From Clostridiales bacterium UBA7273 (GTDB lineage: Bacteria; Bacillota; Clostridia; Oscillospirales; Oscillospiraceae), in the NCBI GenBank assembly GCA_002472405.1, contig DKRV01000009.1, positions 1-42,903 of the forward strand: a stretch of 42,903 nucleotides of DNA. The letters run 5' to 3'. A program made the position numbers and the translations under genes. Shown here piece by piece: positions 14,767 to 22,905 of the stretch; positions within the stretch are counted from its first letter, which is position 1; every line of letters begins with the position of its first letter. A model generated the notes under the pieces. It saw nothing but the letters and a program-made list of their open reading frames with translations. It was not told the DNA's origin and searched no databases.

Positions 14767-15400
14767 TTTCTTGCCTGATTTCTTGCAAACGCGCAAGAAC
14801 AGAGGCTTTTTACGCAAGAACGCGGTTTTATTTGAACTCTGGGCTGGTTCAAATCAACTCTGGCCGAAACGGGTCGGAACGTCCGCAACCCCTTGCGGCG
14901 CCTGGGTTTCCGGCATTTGACGAGGCTGCCCGTAACGACCCGCTCCAACCGCGTATCTGCCAATGATAGACAACACTCGAAATGTTTGGCAACTTTGGTA
15001 GTTTCGTCCGCCGGAAATGCCCGTAATATAAGGCTTTTCGGGAGTTCAAATTTCACAATTTAATATCGTTCTTGCATGTTTTTCTTGCATTTTTCCAGAG
15101 CAAGAAATAGCATATAAGATATACGGAAGCGTATCGAAGTGGTCATAACGGGCCTGACTCGAAATCAGGTAGTCCTCACGGGCTCGTGGGTTCGAATCCC
15201 ACCGCTTCCGCCACAAAGTCCAGTAAATTCAAGGGTTTGCTGGACTTTTCTCTTTTCTGCGAGAACTGATTTCACTCACAGAAAACGGTCAAAATCGGCT
15301 CATTTTCGGCTTGATTTTGCTCGTTTGCAAGAACAGGGACTGCCCCAAAAGCCTTATATATCAAGCCTTTTCGGGGTGTGCCTTGGATTTTTGCAAGAAC
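14767..15400. repeat. Cluster of GCAAGAA(C) motifs around tRNA-Ser
   Basis: The heptamer GCAAGAA or its complement TTCTTGC occurs at 14767, 14779, 14792, 14813, 15069, 15082, 15100, 15327 and 15393, several times extended to GCAAGAAC. Nine copies in about 630 bp is far above chance. They flank the tRNA and the integrase end, as arm-type integrase sites or regulator sites would. Apart from the motifs, I see no gene in 14702-15124. Confidence 0.6.
15125..15213 (+). tRNA. tRNA-Ser (anticodon CGA)
   Basis: The 89-nt gene has acceptor stem GGAAGCG (15125-15131) with CGCTTCC (15203-15209), discriminator G and encoded CCA. The anticodon arm CCTGACTCGAAATCAGG gives anticodon CGA. A long variable arm (about 15170-15184) is characteristic of class II tRNA-Ser. 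The T arm is GTGGG TTCGAAT CCCAC. The truncated integrase begins right behind it, so the 3' end is a likely attachment site. Confidence 0.95.
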
Positions 15401-15405
15401 TGCAC

Positions 15406-16212
15406 TTACCATCCCTGGCTCTTGGTATCCGGCAAAACAAGAATATTGTCCATTACATTCGCCGAAGTTATCTTGGATTTATAATCCAAATGGCTGTAAA
15501 TATTCGCTGTTGTGCTGATATCGCTGTGACCGAGCCACTCCTGAATCTGCTTCATCGGTACATCGTTTGCAAGAAGTAAGGACGCACAGCTATGTCGCAG
15601 ATCGTGGAAACGAATGTGGCGCAAATTGTTCTTTTCAAGCAGCTTCGGAAATGATGCTGTGAGATAGTGCGGAGAAATCAATGTCCCCATCTCATCTACG
15701 CAGATATACTCCAAATACTTTTTGTTGTAGCATCGTCCGCATACCCGCCTGTATTCTTCCTGCTGTTCCTTGAGTTTTAGCAGCTTCTCTTTGAACACAG
15801 GAACAAGGGGCAGCGTTCTCATACTCGACTTGGTTTTGGTCGTATCCTGTGCTATCTGGATATGCTTGCCATCAAGATTGCAGGAAGTAACGGTGTGTCT
15901 AATGGTAATCGTATTGTTTTGAAAATCAATAGCGTCCCATTTTAAGCCCAGAGCTTCACTTCGCCTCAATCCATAGAACGCACCAAGAAAAATCGGTATT
16001 TCAATCAGCGTTCCTTTGGCGGCTTCAAATAGTGCCTGTACCTCGTTGCTGTCATAGAAGCTGCCGATAAACTTATCAGCTTTAGGGCGTTCCACTTTAT
16101 CCGCAGGATTGACGGAAATAAGGTCAATCTTTACGGCATATTTCAAAGCCCTGTGAATAACAGCGTGATAGTGAATAACCGAATTAGCTTTTACTCGCTT
16201 CAACTGCTTCAT
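15406..16212 (-). pseudogene. Tyrosine recombinase/integrase, N-terminally truncated
   Basis: 268 residues cover the end of the core-binding domain (NSVIHYHAVIHRALKYAV) and the whole catalytic domain. YGLRRSEALGLKW has the first Arg, HDLRHSCASLLL is the HxxR box, and GHSDISTTANIYSHLD holds the last His and nucleophilic Tyr. Related integrases are about 370-400 residues, so roughly the first 100 (arm-binding domain) are missing. Upstream of 16212 the frame runs into a terminator hairpin and a second integrase fragment. It is 193 bp from the tRNA-Ser 3' end, the usual int-att layout. It is probably inactive for normal integration; catalytic residues are retained. Confidence 0.8.
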
Positions 16213-16237
16213 GTAAAAGAGTGAGAGAACGCAAAAA

Positions 16238-16273
16238 AGCCGCTTACTCTTAGGTGAATAAGAATAAGCGGCT
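16238..16273 (-). terminator. Hairpin terminator between two integrase remnants
   Basis: AGCCGCTTA (16238-16246) pairs with TAAGCGGCT (16265-16273). On the minus strand the stem is followed by TTTTTTG. It lies just after the stop of the older integrase fragment at 16290-16391 and was probably its own terminator. Confidence 0.7.
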
Positions 16274-16289
16274 ATGTGTGATATGCCTT

Positions 16290-16391
16290 AGATATGTTCA
16301 ATACTCGATTTGGTCTTTGTGGTGTCCGACGCAACCAGAACGCGCTTGCCGTCAAGATCACAGGAAGTAACCGTGTGACGGATGGAAGAAA
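16290..16391 (-). pseudogene. Internal fragment of a second tyrosine integrase
   Basis: On the minus strand the frame reads IRHTVTSCDLDGKRVLVASD, then TTKTKSSIEHI and a stop. The neighbouring integrase has IRHTVTSCNLDGKHIQIAQD and TTKTKSSMRTL at the equivalent place. About 34 codons are thus shared at protein and DNA level. No start, no catalytic residues. It is the scar of an earlier or parallel element at the same tRNA. Confidence 0.75.
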
Positions 16392-16422
16392 AATAATGAT
16401 AGAGCAAAACCATAACAAGCAA

Positions 16423-16449
16423 AAAGGAGCGGCCATCGGCCGCTCCTTT
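16423..16449. terminator. Bidirectional-type GC hairpin (REP-like)
   Basis: AAAGGAGCGGCC (16423-16434) and GGCCGCTCCTTT (16438-16449) are perfectly complementary around ATC. The sequence resembles the GGCGGCCATTGGCCGCC repeats at 26613-26640 and could act as terminator in both directions or be a dispersed repeat. Confidence 0.55.
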
Positions 16450-16516
16450 CTCATAGTGTGTTTGCCTGACTGCGAAAATTTGGATAACATCTCATCTGCC
16501 GCAAGCACCACTTTTT

Positions 16517-16747
16517 TTCGGCGGCGTCTTTACGCTGATACCAATACGTTTATTGCGTCAGCCCGACCGGTGGATGCTGACGAAACCGGGACAAGCGGAA
16601 CGGATAAATCCGTTCCCTACAAGGGTGCGGTGGAAAACTCAGCAACGTACTAACGTTACGCGAAGCAAAAACGGTTTCCTCCGCAACCTCGATACCGGGA
16701 CACCGCAATAACCGTATCGGTAGGTGCGTCAAATCGCCTCTAAAAGA
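16517..16747 (+). repeat. MITE-like dispersed repeat, copy A
   Basis: About 230 bp with imperfect inverted ends. The left end has GGCGTCTTTACGCTGATACC and the right end, read in reverse, AGAGGCGATTTGACGCACC, followed in both by a GATACNNATACG-TTATTGCG core. The centre contains the palindrome GGAACGGATAAATCCGTTCC. No coding capacity. Its last bases supply the stop codon of the AEC transporter gene. Confidence 0.75.
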
Positions 16748-17678
16748 CTCCGAGGGATTTGAAGATGAGGGACCAGGCGAACATGGTGAAGCAGCACAGG
16801 GCGCTGGTGGAAACGACGATATCGCCGGCAAGCTCATCGTCGCCGCCCATCTGCTGAACCATGGTGAAGGACGCAATAGCCGTGGCCGAGCCGAAAATGG
16901 CGATCATACCGGCAAAGGCTATGCCGCGGATGCCGAGGAAATATGCCGCAGTGAGGAAAATGCCGGGCATGATGACAAGCCTGCCGAGGCAGACTTCAAC
17001 GAGATCCTTAATGTATTTATGTATGCCGCCCCACTGGAAGAATGCGCCGAGCATGAACAGCATCATGGGGTTGGTGGCGGCGCTTATCTGCTTTATGGTC
17101 GAAAGCAGCGCCTCGGGCAGATGTATGCCGAGCAGCTGGAACGCAATGCCCACGACCGTGCCGAGGATGAGAGGGTTTTTGAAAACGTCTATGATGATGC
17201 CGAGAGCGTTTGGCCTTTTGCCGCTGAACAGCTCAAGCGTTATCACTGCGATGGCGTTGAACATCGGAACGACAACGGAGATGAGCACGACGACCGGGCC
17301 TGCGTCCGCGCCCGGAACGAGCGCCGTTGCAAGCGGCAGACCGATTATGACGAAGTTCGAGCGGTAAATGCCCTGAATCTTGACGCCGCGCTTGGCAGTG
17401 TCCTTCTCGGTCAGCATGACGTAGGCGAAAGCAAGCGCGTATTCGAGGAGCACGCCGCCGGCTGCAAAGATCAGAAGCTTCGGCTGCACAGCGCCGGAAA
17501 GATCCGAGGTGTAGATGTTGTAAAACAGCATCAGCGGCATGAAATAGCGAAACAAAAGCCTGTTGAGCTTGGGAACGTCCTCGCGCTTAATAGCGCCCAG
17601 ATGCCTTGCAAGGCATCCGAGCGCCATGATGAGAAATATCGGAACGACCGCGTTTAAGCAGACGAAAAATGCCGTCAT
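16740..17678 (-). CDS. AEC-family (auxin efflux carrier type) transporter
   Basis: 312-residue polytopic membrane protein with about ten hydrophobic segments. It starts MTAFFVCLNAVVPIFLIMAL and contains the family-typical GIYRSNFVIIGLPLA and a late GMIAIFGSATAIASFTMVQQ. The AEC (BART superfamily) proteins export or import small organic anions; bacterial members include malate carriers. The substrate is not predictable. The gene overlaps the upstream DUF896 gene by ATGA, so it ends a three-gene operon HD-nucleotidase, DUF896, AEC. The TAG stop lies inside the terminal CTCTAAAAG of dispersed repeat A, so insertion of the repeat reshaped the extreme C-terminus. Confidence 0.88.
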   Translation of the reverse strand: MTAFFVCLNAVVPIFLIMALGCLARHLGAIKREDVPKLNRLLFRYFMPLMLFYNIYTSDLSGAVQPKLLIFAAGGVLLEYALAFAYVMLTEKDTAKRGVKIQGIYRSNFVIIGLPLATALVPGADAGPVVVLISVVVPMFNAIAVITLELFSGKRPNALGIIIDVFKNPLILGTVVGIAFQLLGIHLPEALLSTIKQISAATNPMMLFMLGAFFQWGGIHKYIKDLVEVCLGRLVIMPGIFLTAAYFLGIRGIAFAGMIAIFGSATAIASFTMVQQMGGDDELAGDIVVSTSALCCFTMFAWSLIFKSLGVF

Positions 17679-17884
17679 TTTTTGTCCTTCCTCTGGAGCT
17701 TGTGCTTTTTGCCGTCAGGCGTTTGGATATATGTGTTCTCAAGTACCTCGATCGCGCCCTTGCGCCACTCGTCGAGGTATTCCTTGCGCAGCGCGTCGCG
17801 CTCGGCCGTTTCTTCGGCGGTCAGCTCGCGCTCTTTTTTTATGCGCGCAAGCTCGTTTATTCTCTGAAGCTTTGAATTTTCCAT
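17675..17884 (-). CDS. DUF896 (YnzC/UPF0291) protein
   Basis: 69-residue highly charged protein starting MENSKLQRINELARIKKERE. It has the DUF896 pattern IxRINELARKxKxxGLTxEE followed by LRKEYLDEWRKG. Bacillota members (YnzC and YneI-region proteins) are small helical-hairpin proteins, with an SOS link in Bacillus; the biochemical role is unknown. Its ATG forms TAATG with the stop of the HD-domain gene and its stop forms ATGA with the AEC start, so it is strictly co-translated. Confidence 0.85.
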   Translation of the reverse strand: MENSKLQRINELARIKKERELTAEETAERDALRKEYLDEWRKGAIEVLENTYIQTPDGKKHKLQRKDKK

Positions 17885-18471
17885 TATTTTATCGTCCCCA
17901 ATTCGTCAAGAGTTTTTTCAAATGCAGGAATGAAATGCTCGATGAAATATTCGGCCTCCGGCATGTTGTAAGCGTGTATTGCCTCCAGAGTCTGCTTTTC
18001 GGCGTTTAGAAATTCGTTGTTGCCGGCCTTGCGCTCTTCGATGCATTTGATGTAGGCGCTCAGCTTGTCGGCAGCTTTTACTATCGGGTGCAGCTCGCGC
18101 TGAGTCTGCCCGGTGAGGATAGGCTCAAACGCCGCCTGAAGCTCCTCGGGCAGCATGCCCAGCAGCTTTTCCGACGCAATGGTCTCGACGCGGCGGTAAG
18201 CGCTCATGATCTCGTCATCGTGATATTTTATCGGCGTGGGCAGATCGCCGGTGAGTATCTCGCTTGCATCGTGATACAGCGCAACGGCGGCGCAGGCCTC
18301 GGGGTCGCAGTCGATGCCGTAAACGTCGCGGCGAATAACTCCCAGCGCGTGCGCGATCACCGCAACCATGTGGCTGTGCTCCTGAATGTTTTCATGTATC
18401 GAATTGCGCATCAGGCTCCAGCGCTCGATGTAGCGCATGCGCGAGATCAGCGCAAAAAAATTGCTGTCCAT
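17884..18471 (-). CDS. HD-domain 5'-deoxynucleotidase, YfbR-like
   Basis: 195 residues with the YfbR pattern: RMRYIERWSLMRN, EHSHMVAVIAHAL (His32, His34), the metal-binding ALYHDASE (His67-Asp68), LPTPIKYHDD and KAADKLSAYIKC. YfbR removes the 5' phosphate of deoxyribonucleoside monophosphates. The length is typical. AGAGGAGAGC precedes the ATG. It is the first gene of the operon with DUF896 and AEC. Confidence 0.85.
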   Translation of the reverse strand: MDSNFFALISRMRYIERWSLMRNSIHENIQEHSHMVAVIAHALGVIRRDVYGIDCDPEACAAVALYHDASEILTGDLPTPIKYHDDEIMSAYRRVETIASEKLLGMLPEELQAAFEPILTGQTQRELHPIVKAADKLSAYIKCIEERKAGNNEFLNAEKQTLEAIHAYNMPEAEYFIEHFIPAFEKTLDELGTIK

Positions 18472-18610
18472 TTTCGCTCTCCTCTGTTAAAATCAAATTA
18501 ATGTTATCACACGGGGCGAATAATATCAAATATTTGCGGAACATTTTTTGCTGCGGCTTCGTCATAGAGACGTTGATCGATCATCATGACCTTGAAAGGA
18601 GCATATAAAA

Positions 18611-19144
18611 ATGAAGAATTTTAAGAAAATGATCTGCGCGGCGCTGTGCCTTGCAATGGTGTTCTCGCTGTGTGCCTGCGGCAGCCAGACAAACGATAAA
18701 GCCAAGAAGACCGATGAAAACGATAACAGCCAGATAGCAAACCCCGTGCATGAATCGAGTGCTGAGGAATTTAAGGCCGCCGGTATCGTCATGCTCGAGA
18801 TCGACGGCAAAACGCCCGTGTACACGACGATTGACGGAGACGAGACGCTGTATCAGGCGGATTACGGCACATTCACCATCCGTGCACAGAAAACGGATGA
18901 ACAGAAGGACATCTCCGGTATGAGCTATGAGTGGACCGAGGATCCGACAATGACCCTGGAGCTTTTGCAGGGAAACCCCTTATTCAAGCTCGACGGAAAG
19001 GGCGCCGGCATCGTTTACTGGTATCTTAACGGCAGCAGCTGGTCTGTCGGCATGACGGAGGGCGCGAGCGTGGACACCCTGAAGAGCCTGTACTTCAAGA
19101 CCGCAGAGTTGAATCCCGGCGGCGACGGCTTTCTCTCAAACTGA
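18611..19144 (+). CDS. Predicted lipoprotein, 177 aa
   Basis: A signal peptide of about 22 residues (KKMICAALCLAMVFSL) ends in the lipobox LCAC, so the mature chain should begin at a lipidated Cys and sit on the outer face of the membrane. A charged linker (KAKKTDENDN) follows, then a domain of about 120 residues rich in beta-type sequence (YGTFTIRAQKTD, GMSYEWTED, GIVYWYLNGSSWSVGM). I do not recognise the family. AAAGGAG is present 9-10 bases upstream. It stands alone between divergent and rpsO transcripts. Confidence 0.75.
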   Translation: MKNFKKMICAALCLAMVFSLCACGSQTNDKAKKTDENDNSQIANPVHESSAEEFKAAGIVMLEIDGKTPVYTTIDGDETLYQADYGTFTIRAQKTDEQKDISGMSYEWTEDPTMTLELLQGNPLFKLDGKGAGIVYWYLNGSSWSVGMTEGASVDTLKSLYFKTAELNPGGDGFLSN

Positions 19145-19153
19145 AAAAAGCTC

Positions 19154-19182
19154 TTTACAAACGCCGCCGTAAGTGGTAATAT
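19154..19182 (+). promoter_or_regulatory. rpsO promoter
   Basis: TTTACA (19154-19159) and TAATAT (19177-19182) are 17 bp apart, directly before the structured rpsO leader. Confidence 0.7.
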
Positions 19183-19187
19183 TACAA

Positions 19188-19240
19188 GGCTAAGCCCGTG
19201 TGCTCAGTGATCGGGAGACCTTTCCTCCCTTTACTTAGCC
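19188..19240 (+). promoter_or_regulatory. S15 leader RNA of rpsO
   Basis: GGCTAAG (19188-19194) pairs with CTTAGCC (19234-19240), enclosing GTGTGCTCAGTGATCGGGAG and CTCCC. This is the layout I know for the rpsO leader in many Bacillota, where ribosomal protein S15 binds its own mRNA leader to repress translation. The start codon follows 35 bp later. Confidence 0.7.
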
Positions 19241-19275
19241 ATTGGGTATATAAAAATCATGAAAGGGGTATCATT

Positions 19276-19542
19276 ATGATCACCAAAGAGACCAAGACCG
19301 CCGTTATAGAGGCAAACAAGACCCACGAGAACGACACCGGTTCTCCCGAGGTTCAGATCGCTATTCTCACTCAGCGCATCCGCGAGCTGACCGCTCACCT
19401 GAAGGTTCATCCCAACGACGACCACAGCCGTCTGGGCATGTACAAGATGGTCGGTAAGCGCCGCCGTCTGCTCGACTACCTCGCAAAGAAGGATATCGAG
19501 CGTTACCGCGCAATCATTGCAAAGCTGGGCATCCGCAAGTAA
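19276..19542 (+). CDS. rpsO: 30S ribosomal protein S15
   Basis: 88 residues, the normal S15 length, starting MITKETKTAVIEANK. Diagnostic segments are DTGSPEVQIAILTQRIRELT, HLKVHPNDDHSRLGMYKMVG and KRRRLLDYLAKKD. S15 binds 16S rRNA early in 30S assembly. ATG 19276 is chosen because GAAAGGGG precedes it; the frame upstream is the leader. The order rpsO-pnp is conserved in bacteria, here with a terminator and two dispersed repeats between. Confidence 0.97.
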   Translation: MITKETKTAVIEANKTHENDTGSPEVQIAILTQRIRELTAHLKVHPNDDHSRLGMYKMVGKRRRLLDYLAKKDIERYRAIIAKLGIRK

Positions 19543-19573
19543 GTCCGGCATTTCCGAAGGGTATGAAGGTTTT

Positions 19574-19611
19574 AAGCAGGGGACAAGTGAATATGTCCCC
19601 TGCTTTTTTTC
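19574..19611 (+). terminator. rpsO terminator
   Basis: AAGCAGGGGACA (19574-19585) pairs perfectly with TGTCCCCTGCTT (19594-19605), followed by T5. Confidence 0.9.
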
Positions 19612-19689
19612 ACGGCTGAGGCCGCGGAAAAAAGAAAGTAATAGGTAATAAGTAATAGTGAATAGGCGCTGTGTGCGCAAACGCACTTT

Positions 19690-19920
19690 TTCAATAGCGC
19701 CTTTACGCTGATACCGATACATCCATTGCGTCAGCCCGACCGGTGAGTGCAGATAAAACCGGTACATGCGGAATGGGCAAGCCCGTTCCCTACAGGGGTG
19801 CGGTGCAAAAACTCAACATCGCACTAATGGGCAGCGCGGCACGCATGGTTTCCTCCGCAGCCTCGATACCGGGTTCACGCAATATGCATATCCGCAGCTG
19901 CGTCAAATCGCCACTAAAAC
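19690..19920 (+). repeat. MITE-like dispersed repeat, copy B
   Basis: Same orientation as copy A. Left end GCGCCTTTACGCTGATACCG, central palindrome GGAATGGGC/GCCCGTTCC, right end TGCGTCAAATCGCCACTAAA. Lies between rpsO and pnp. Confidence 0.75.
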
Positions 19921-19965
19921 CCCTCGGCAGCAAAGCTGCCTGCTCCCCTTGACAGGTGAGCCAAT

Positions 19966-20090
19966 GGGGTGCGGTGCAAAACTCAGCGCTGCACTACTGG
20001 GTAGCGAAACGTTATGGTTTTCTCCATTGTTTCGATACCGGGCTACCGCAAAAAACGTATAAGTACAATCTGAAATCGCCACTAAAAGAG
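19966..20090 (+). repeat. Partial MITE-like repeat, copy B2
   Basis: Only the right half is present: GGGGTGCGGTGCAAAACTCA, then TTCGATACCGGGCTACCGCA, then AAATCGCCACTAAAAG. It follows copy B after a 45-bp spacer with its own small hairpin, giving a tandem-like pair. No gene in 19612-20186. Confidence 0.7.
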
Positions 20091-20097
20091 CTTAGTA

Positions 20098-20176
20098 TTT
20101 GAAAATAGGCTTCGGAGTGAAACCCGTTTTCAAGTGCTATGCTCCGGCGGTTTTTGAAAATAGAAAAATGAAAAGG
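20098..20176 (+). promoter_or_regulatory. Structured pnp leader
   Basis: TTGAAAA near 20101 can pair with TTTTCAA near 20139, and TTTGAAAATAG occurs again just before the start region. PNPase commonly controls its own mRNA through 5' stem-loops, so this may be such a leader; the fold is only inferred by eye. Confidence 0.4.
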
Positions 20177-20186
20177 AGCAAAACAA

Positions 20187-22304
20187 ATGATAATCACGCA
20201 CAAAGAGTTTCCCGATTACAGAAAGTTTGAGATCGAGTACGAAGGCCGTCCTCTGAAGATGGAAGTAGGCAAGATGGCAGAGCTGTGCAACGCAGCGGTT
20301 CTGGTCACCTACGGCGAGACCACCGTTCTTGTCACCTGCACCGCATCGGCTCGTCCCAAGGACGGCATTGATTACTTCCCTCTGTCCGTTGACTTCAACG
20401 AAAAGCTGTACGCAGTCGGCCGCATCCCCGGCAGCTTCATGCGCCGCGAGGGTAAGCCCAGCCTGCCGGCAGTCCTGGCATCACGCCTGATCGACCGCCC
20501 CATGCGTCCCCTGTTCCCGACCGACCTGCGCAACGACGTCGTCATTGCATGCGAGGTCCTGTCCGTTGACCGCGATTGCAGCCCCGAGATCACCGCAATG
20601 ATCGGCGCATCGGCAGCGGTCAGCATCTCCGACGTTCCCTTCAACGGCCCCATCGCAGGCATCGTCCTCGGCTGGGACGGCGAGAAGTATCTGTTCAACC
20701 CCACCCAGGAAGAGCGCAAGACCAACCGCATGACCACCACAATCGCTGCAACCCATAAGAAGATCGTCATGATCGAGTCCGAGGCAGATCAGGTCCCCGA
20801 GGATGTCATGTACAAGGGCATCGTGCAGGCTCATGAGCACCTCCAGCCGGTTCTTGACCTCATCGACAAGATGGTCGCGGAGATCGGCAAGCCGAAGTTT
20901 GAGTACGAGCATGCTGCATTCGACGATGAGCTGTTCAATAAGCTGGTCGAGAACGAGTTTGCGGGCATGGAATACTGCATGGATACCGACGACAAGAACG
21001 TTCGCGAAGCGCGCGTCAACGAGTGGGTCACCGCAATGGAGGAGAAGTACTCTGAGGAGCACCCCGACATGATGCAGTACATGGACGAGATCCTGTACAA
21101 GCTCCAGAAGAAGGTCGTCAAGAAATGGCTGCTGGCCGGCAAGCGTGTTGACGGCCGCGCAATGAACGAGATCCGCCCCCTCGGCAGCGAGGTCGGCATC
21201 ATCCCCAGAGTTCACGGCTCGGCACTGTTCACCCGCGGCCAGACTCAGGTGCTCTCGATAGCAACACTTGCAACTCTGTCCATGTCCCAGAAGCTCGACA
21301 CCATCTGGGAAGAGGAAGAGAAGCGTTTCATGCATCACTATAACATGCCCTCTTACTCCACGGGCGAGGCTCGTGCCAGCCGCAGCACCGGCCGCCGCGA
21401 ATACGGCCACGGCGCACTGGTCGAGAAGGCGCTCGAGAGCGTCATCCCCTCGGTAGAGGACTTCCCGTACACCATCCGCGTAGTCTCCGAGATCCTGTCC
21501 TCCAACGGCTCGACCTCGCAGGGCTCCATCTGCGGCACAACGCTGGCGCTTATGGACGCAGGCGTTCCCATTAAGGCTCCCGTTGCCGGCATCTCCTGCG
21601 GCCTTATTCAGGACGGCGACGATTTCACCACCTTTATCGACATCCAGGGCGTTGAGGACTTCCACGGCGAGATGGACTTCAAGGTCGCCGGAACCAAGAC
21701 CGGTATCACCGCCATCCAGATGGACCTCAAGAACGACGGCCTCAAGCACGAGATCGTCAAGGAAGCTCTCGAGATCACCCGTGAGGCTCGCTACCAGATC
21801 CTCGACGAGGTCATGCTCAAGGCTCTGCCCGAACCTCGCAAGGAGCTTGCAAAGAGCGCACCGAAGATGATCCAGATGAAGATCAATCCCGACAAGATCC
21901 GCGAGGTCATCGGCTCAGGCGGCAAGGTCATCCAGAAGATTACCGCAGACACCGGCTGCAAGATCGACATCGACGACGACGGCAGCATCTTCATCGCATC
22001 CGAGGATATCGAGGCATGCCGCGCGGCACGCCAGACCATCGAAAACATCGTTTTCGAGCCCGAGGTCGGCGCACTGTACTACGGCAAGGTCGTCCGCATC
22101 ATCCCCATCGGCGCATTCATCGAGCTTGCTCCGGGCAAGGACGGCATGTGCCACATCAAGGATCTTGAGTTCAAGCGCACCGAGAAGGTCGAGGACGTTC
22201 TCAACGTCGGCGACATGACCTGGGTCAAGGTCACCGAGATCGACGACCGCGGCAGAGTCAACCTCTCGCGCAAGGAGGCCCTCAAGGAGCGCGGCGAGGC
22301 GTAA
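20187..22304 (+). CDS. pnp: Polyribonucleotide nucleotidyltransferase (PNPase)
   Basis: 705 residues, full length. Two RNase PH-type cores are seen: the first with VLVTCTASARPKDGIDYFPL and SFMRREGKP, the second with FTRGQTQVLSIATL, YNMPSYSTGEA, and SEILSSNGSTSQGSICG. A KH domain (INPDKIREVIGSGGKVIQKI) and an S1 domain (GALYYGKVVRIIPIGAFIEL) follow. It degrades mRNA 3' to 5' using phosphate and contributes to RNA turnover. AAAAGGAGC precedes ATG 20187. A strong terminator follows, so it is monocistronic or read from rpsO. Confidence 0.97.
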   Translation: MIITHKEFPDYRKFEIEYEGRPLKMEVGKMAELCNAAVLVTYGETTVLVTCTASARPKDGIDYFPLSVDFNEKLYAVGRIPGSFMRREGKPSLPAVLASRLIDRPMRPLFPTDLRNDVVIACEVLSVDRDCSPEITAMIGASAAVSISDVPFNGPIAGIVLGWDGEKYLFNPTQEERKTNRMTTTIAATHKKIVMIESEADQVPEDVMYKGIVQAHEHLQPVLDLIDKMVAEIGKPKFEYEHAAFDDELFNKLVENEFAGMEYCMDTDDKNVREARVNEWVTAMEEKYSEEHPDMMQYMDEILYKLQKKVVKKWLLAGKRVDGRAMNEIRPLGSEVGIIPRVHGSALFTRGQTQVLSIATLATLSMSQKLDTIWEEEEKRFMHHYNMPSYSTGEARASRSTGRREYGHGALVEKALESVIPSVEDFPYTIRVVSEILSSNGSTSQGSICGTTLALMDAGVPIKAPVAGISCGLIQDGDDFTTFIDIQGVEDFHGEMDFKVAGTKTGITAIQMDLKNDGLKHEIVKEALEITREARYQILDEVMLKALPEPRKELAKSAPKMIQMKINPDKIREVIGSGGKVIQKITADTGCKIDIDDDGSIFIASEDIEACRAARQTIENIVFEPEVGALYYGKVVRIIPIGAFIELAPGKDGMCHIKDLEFKRTEKVEDVLNVGDMTWVKVTEIDDRGRVNLSRKEALKERGEA

Positions 22305-22314
22305 TCGAAGAATC

Positions 22315-22354
22315 AAAAAACAGCTGTTTATTCTTTGAATAAGCAGCTGTTTTT
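22315..22354 (+). terminator. pnp terminator
   Basis: AACAGCTG and TTATTC pair with GAATAA and CAGCTGTT around TTT, followed by TTTTT. Confidence 0.9.
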
Positions 22355-22376
22355 AAAACATCGAAGGGAGCTTTGA

Positions 22377-22775
22377 ATGATGGAAAACGAGGCCAAGCGT
22401 GCCAAAGTGCGTATTATTATTGCATTTTCTGTTTTGATCGCCGTGCTGCTGATAATAGCGGCCGCTTTCTGCGTGTACCGCTATCAGCACACGTTTTCGC
22501 AGGAAAAGTGGCTTTCGAATGCGGACGGGCGCTACATGATCGTCGCCGATATGCTCGAAAAGCACCCGCTCACCGGAATGAGCGAGGCCGACGTCATAGC
22601 GCTTCTTGGCAAGGAAGACGGCGACGGGCCGGCCTCCTTCAAGCTCAGCGATAAAAACTATCCGCCGGAGACCACGCTCGTGTACCATCTGGGCGTCGAA
22701 TACATTGACAACATGTGGCTCATAATCTCGATAAGCGACGGAATCGTCACGGAATACCTCATCGACGTGACCTGA
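22377..22775 (+). CDS. Single-pass membrane protein, 132 aa, BamE-like fold possible
   Basis: A charged N-terminus (ENEAKRAK) is followed by one hydrophobic helix (about 12-33, RIIIAFSVLIAVLLIIAAAF), and the rest lies outside the membrane. The outer part begins RYMIVADMLEKHPLTGMSEADVIALLGKEDG, a helix-helix pattern resembling SmpA/BamE-type small domains, and ends in strands (TLVYHLGVEYIDN, LIISISDG). Family not established. AAGGGAGC is upstream; ATG 22377 and ATG 22380 are adjacent alternatives. Function unknown. Confidence 0.7.
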   Translation: MMENEAKRAKVRIIIAFSVLIAVLLIIAAAFCVYRYQHTFSQEKWLSNADGRYMIVADMLEKHPLTGMSEADVIALLGKEDGDGPASFKLSDKNYPPETTLVYHLGVEYIDNMWLIISISDGIVTEYLIDVT

Positions 22776-22905
22776 CGCTCAAGCAGGCACTGTGACAAAG
22801 CGGCAGGCATTTCAATGGCCTAAGAAGCTTTTCTTCCCTCTGCGGGAACATTTCCGCATCCCTCGGCGTCATACAGGCAAAGAACACAAAAGGAGTTGAG
22901 AGATC

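Noticed and set aside
20481..21749. 422-residue minus-strand ORF opposite pnp
   Set aside because: Antisense frame caused by GC-rich codon bias in pnp; composition (leucine, valine, aspartate, histidine) is typical of a shadow.
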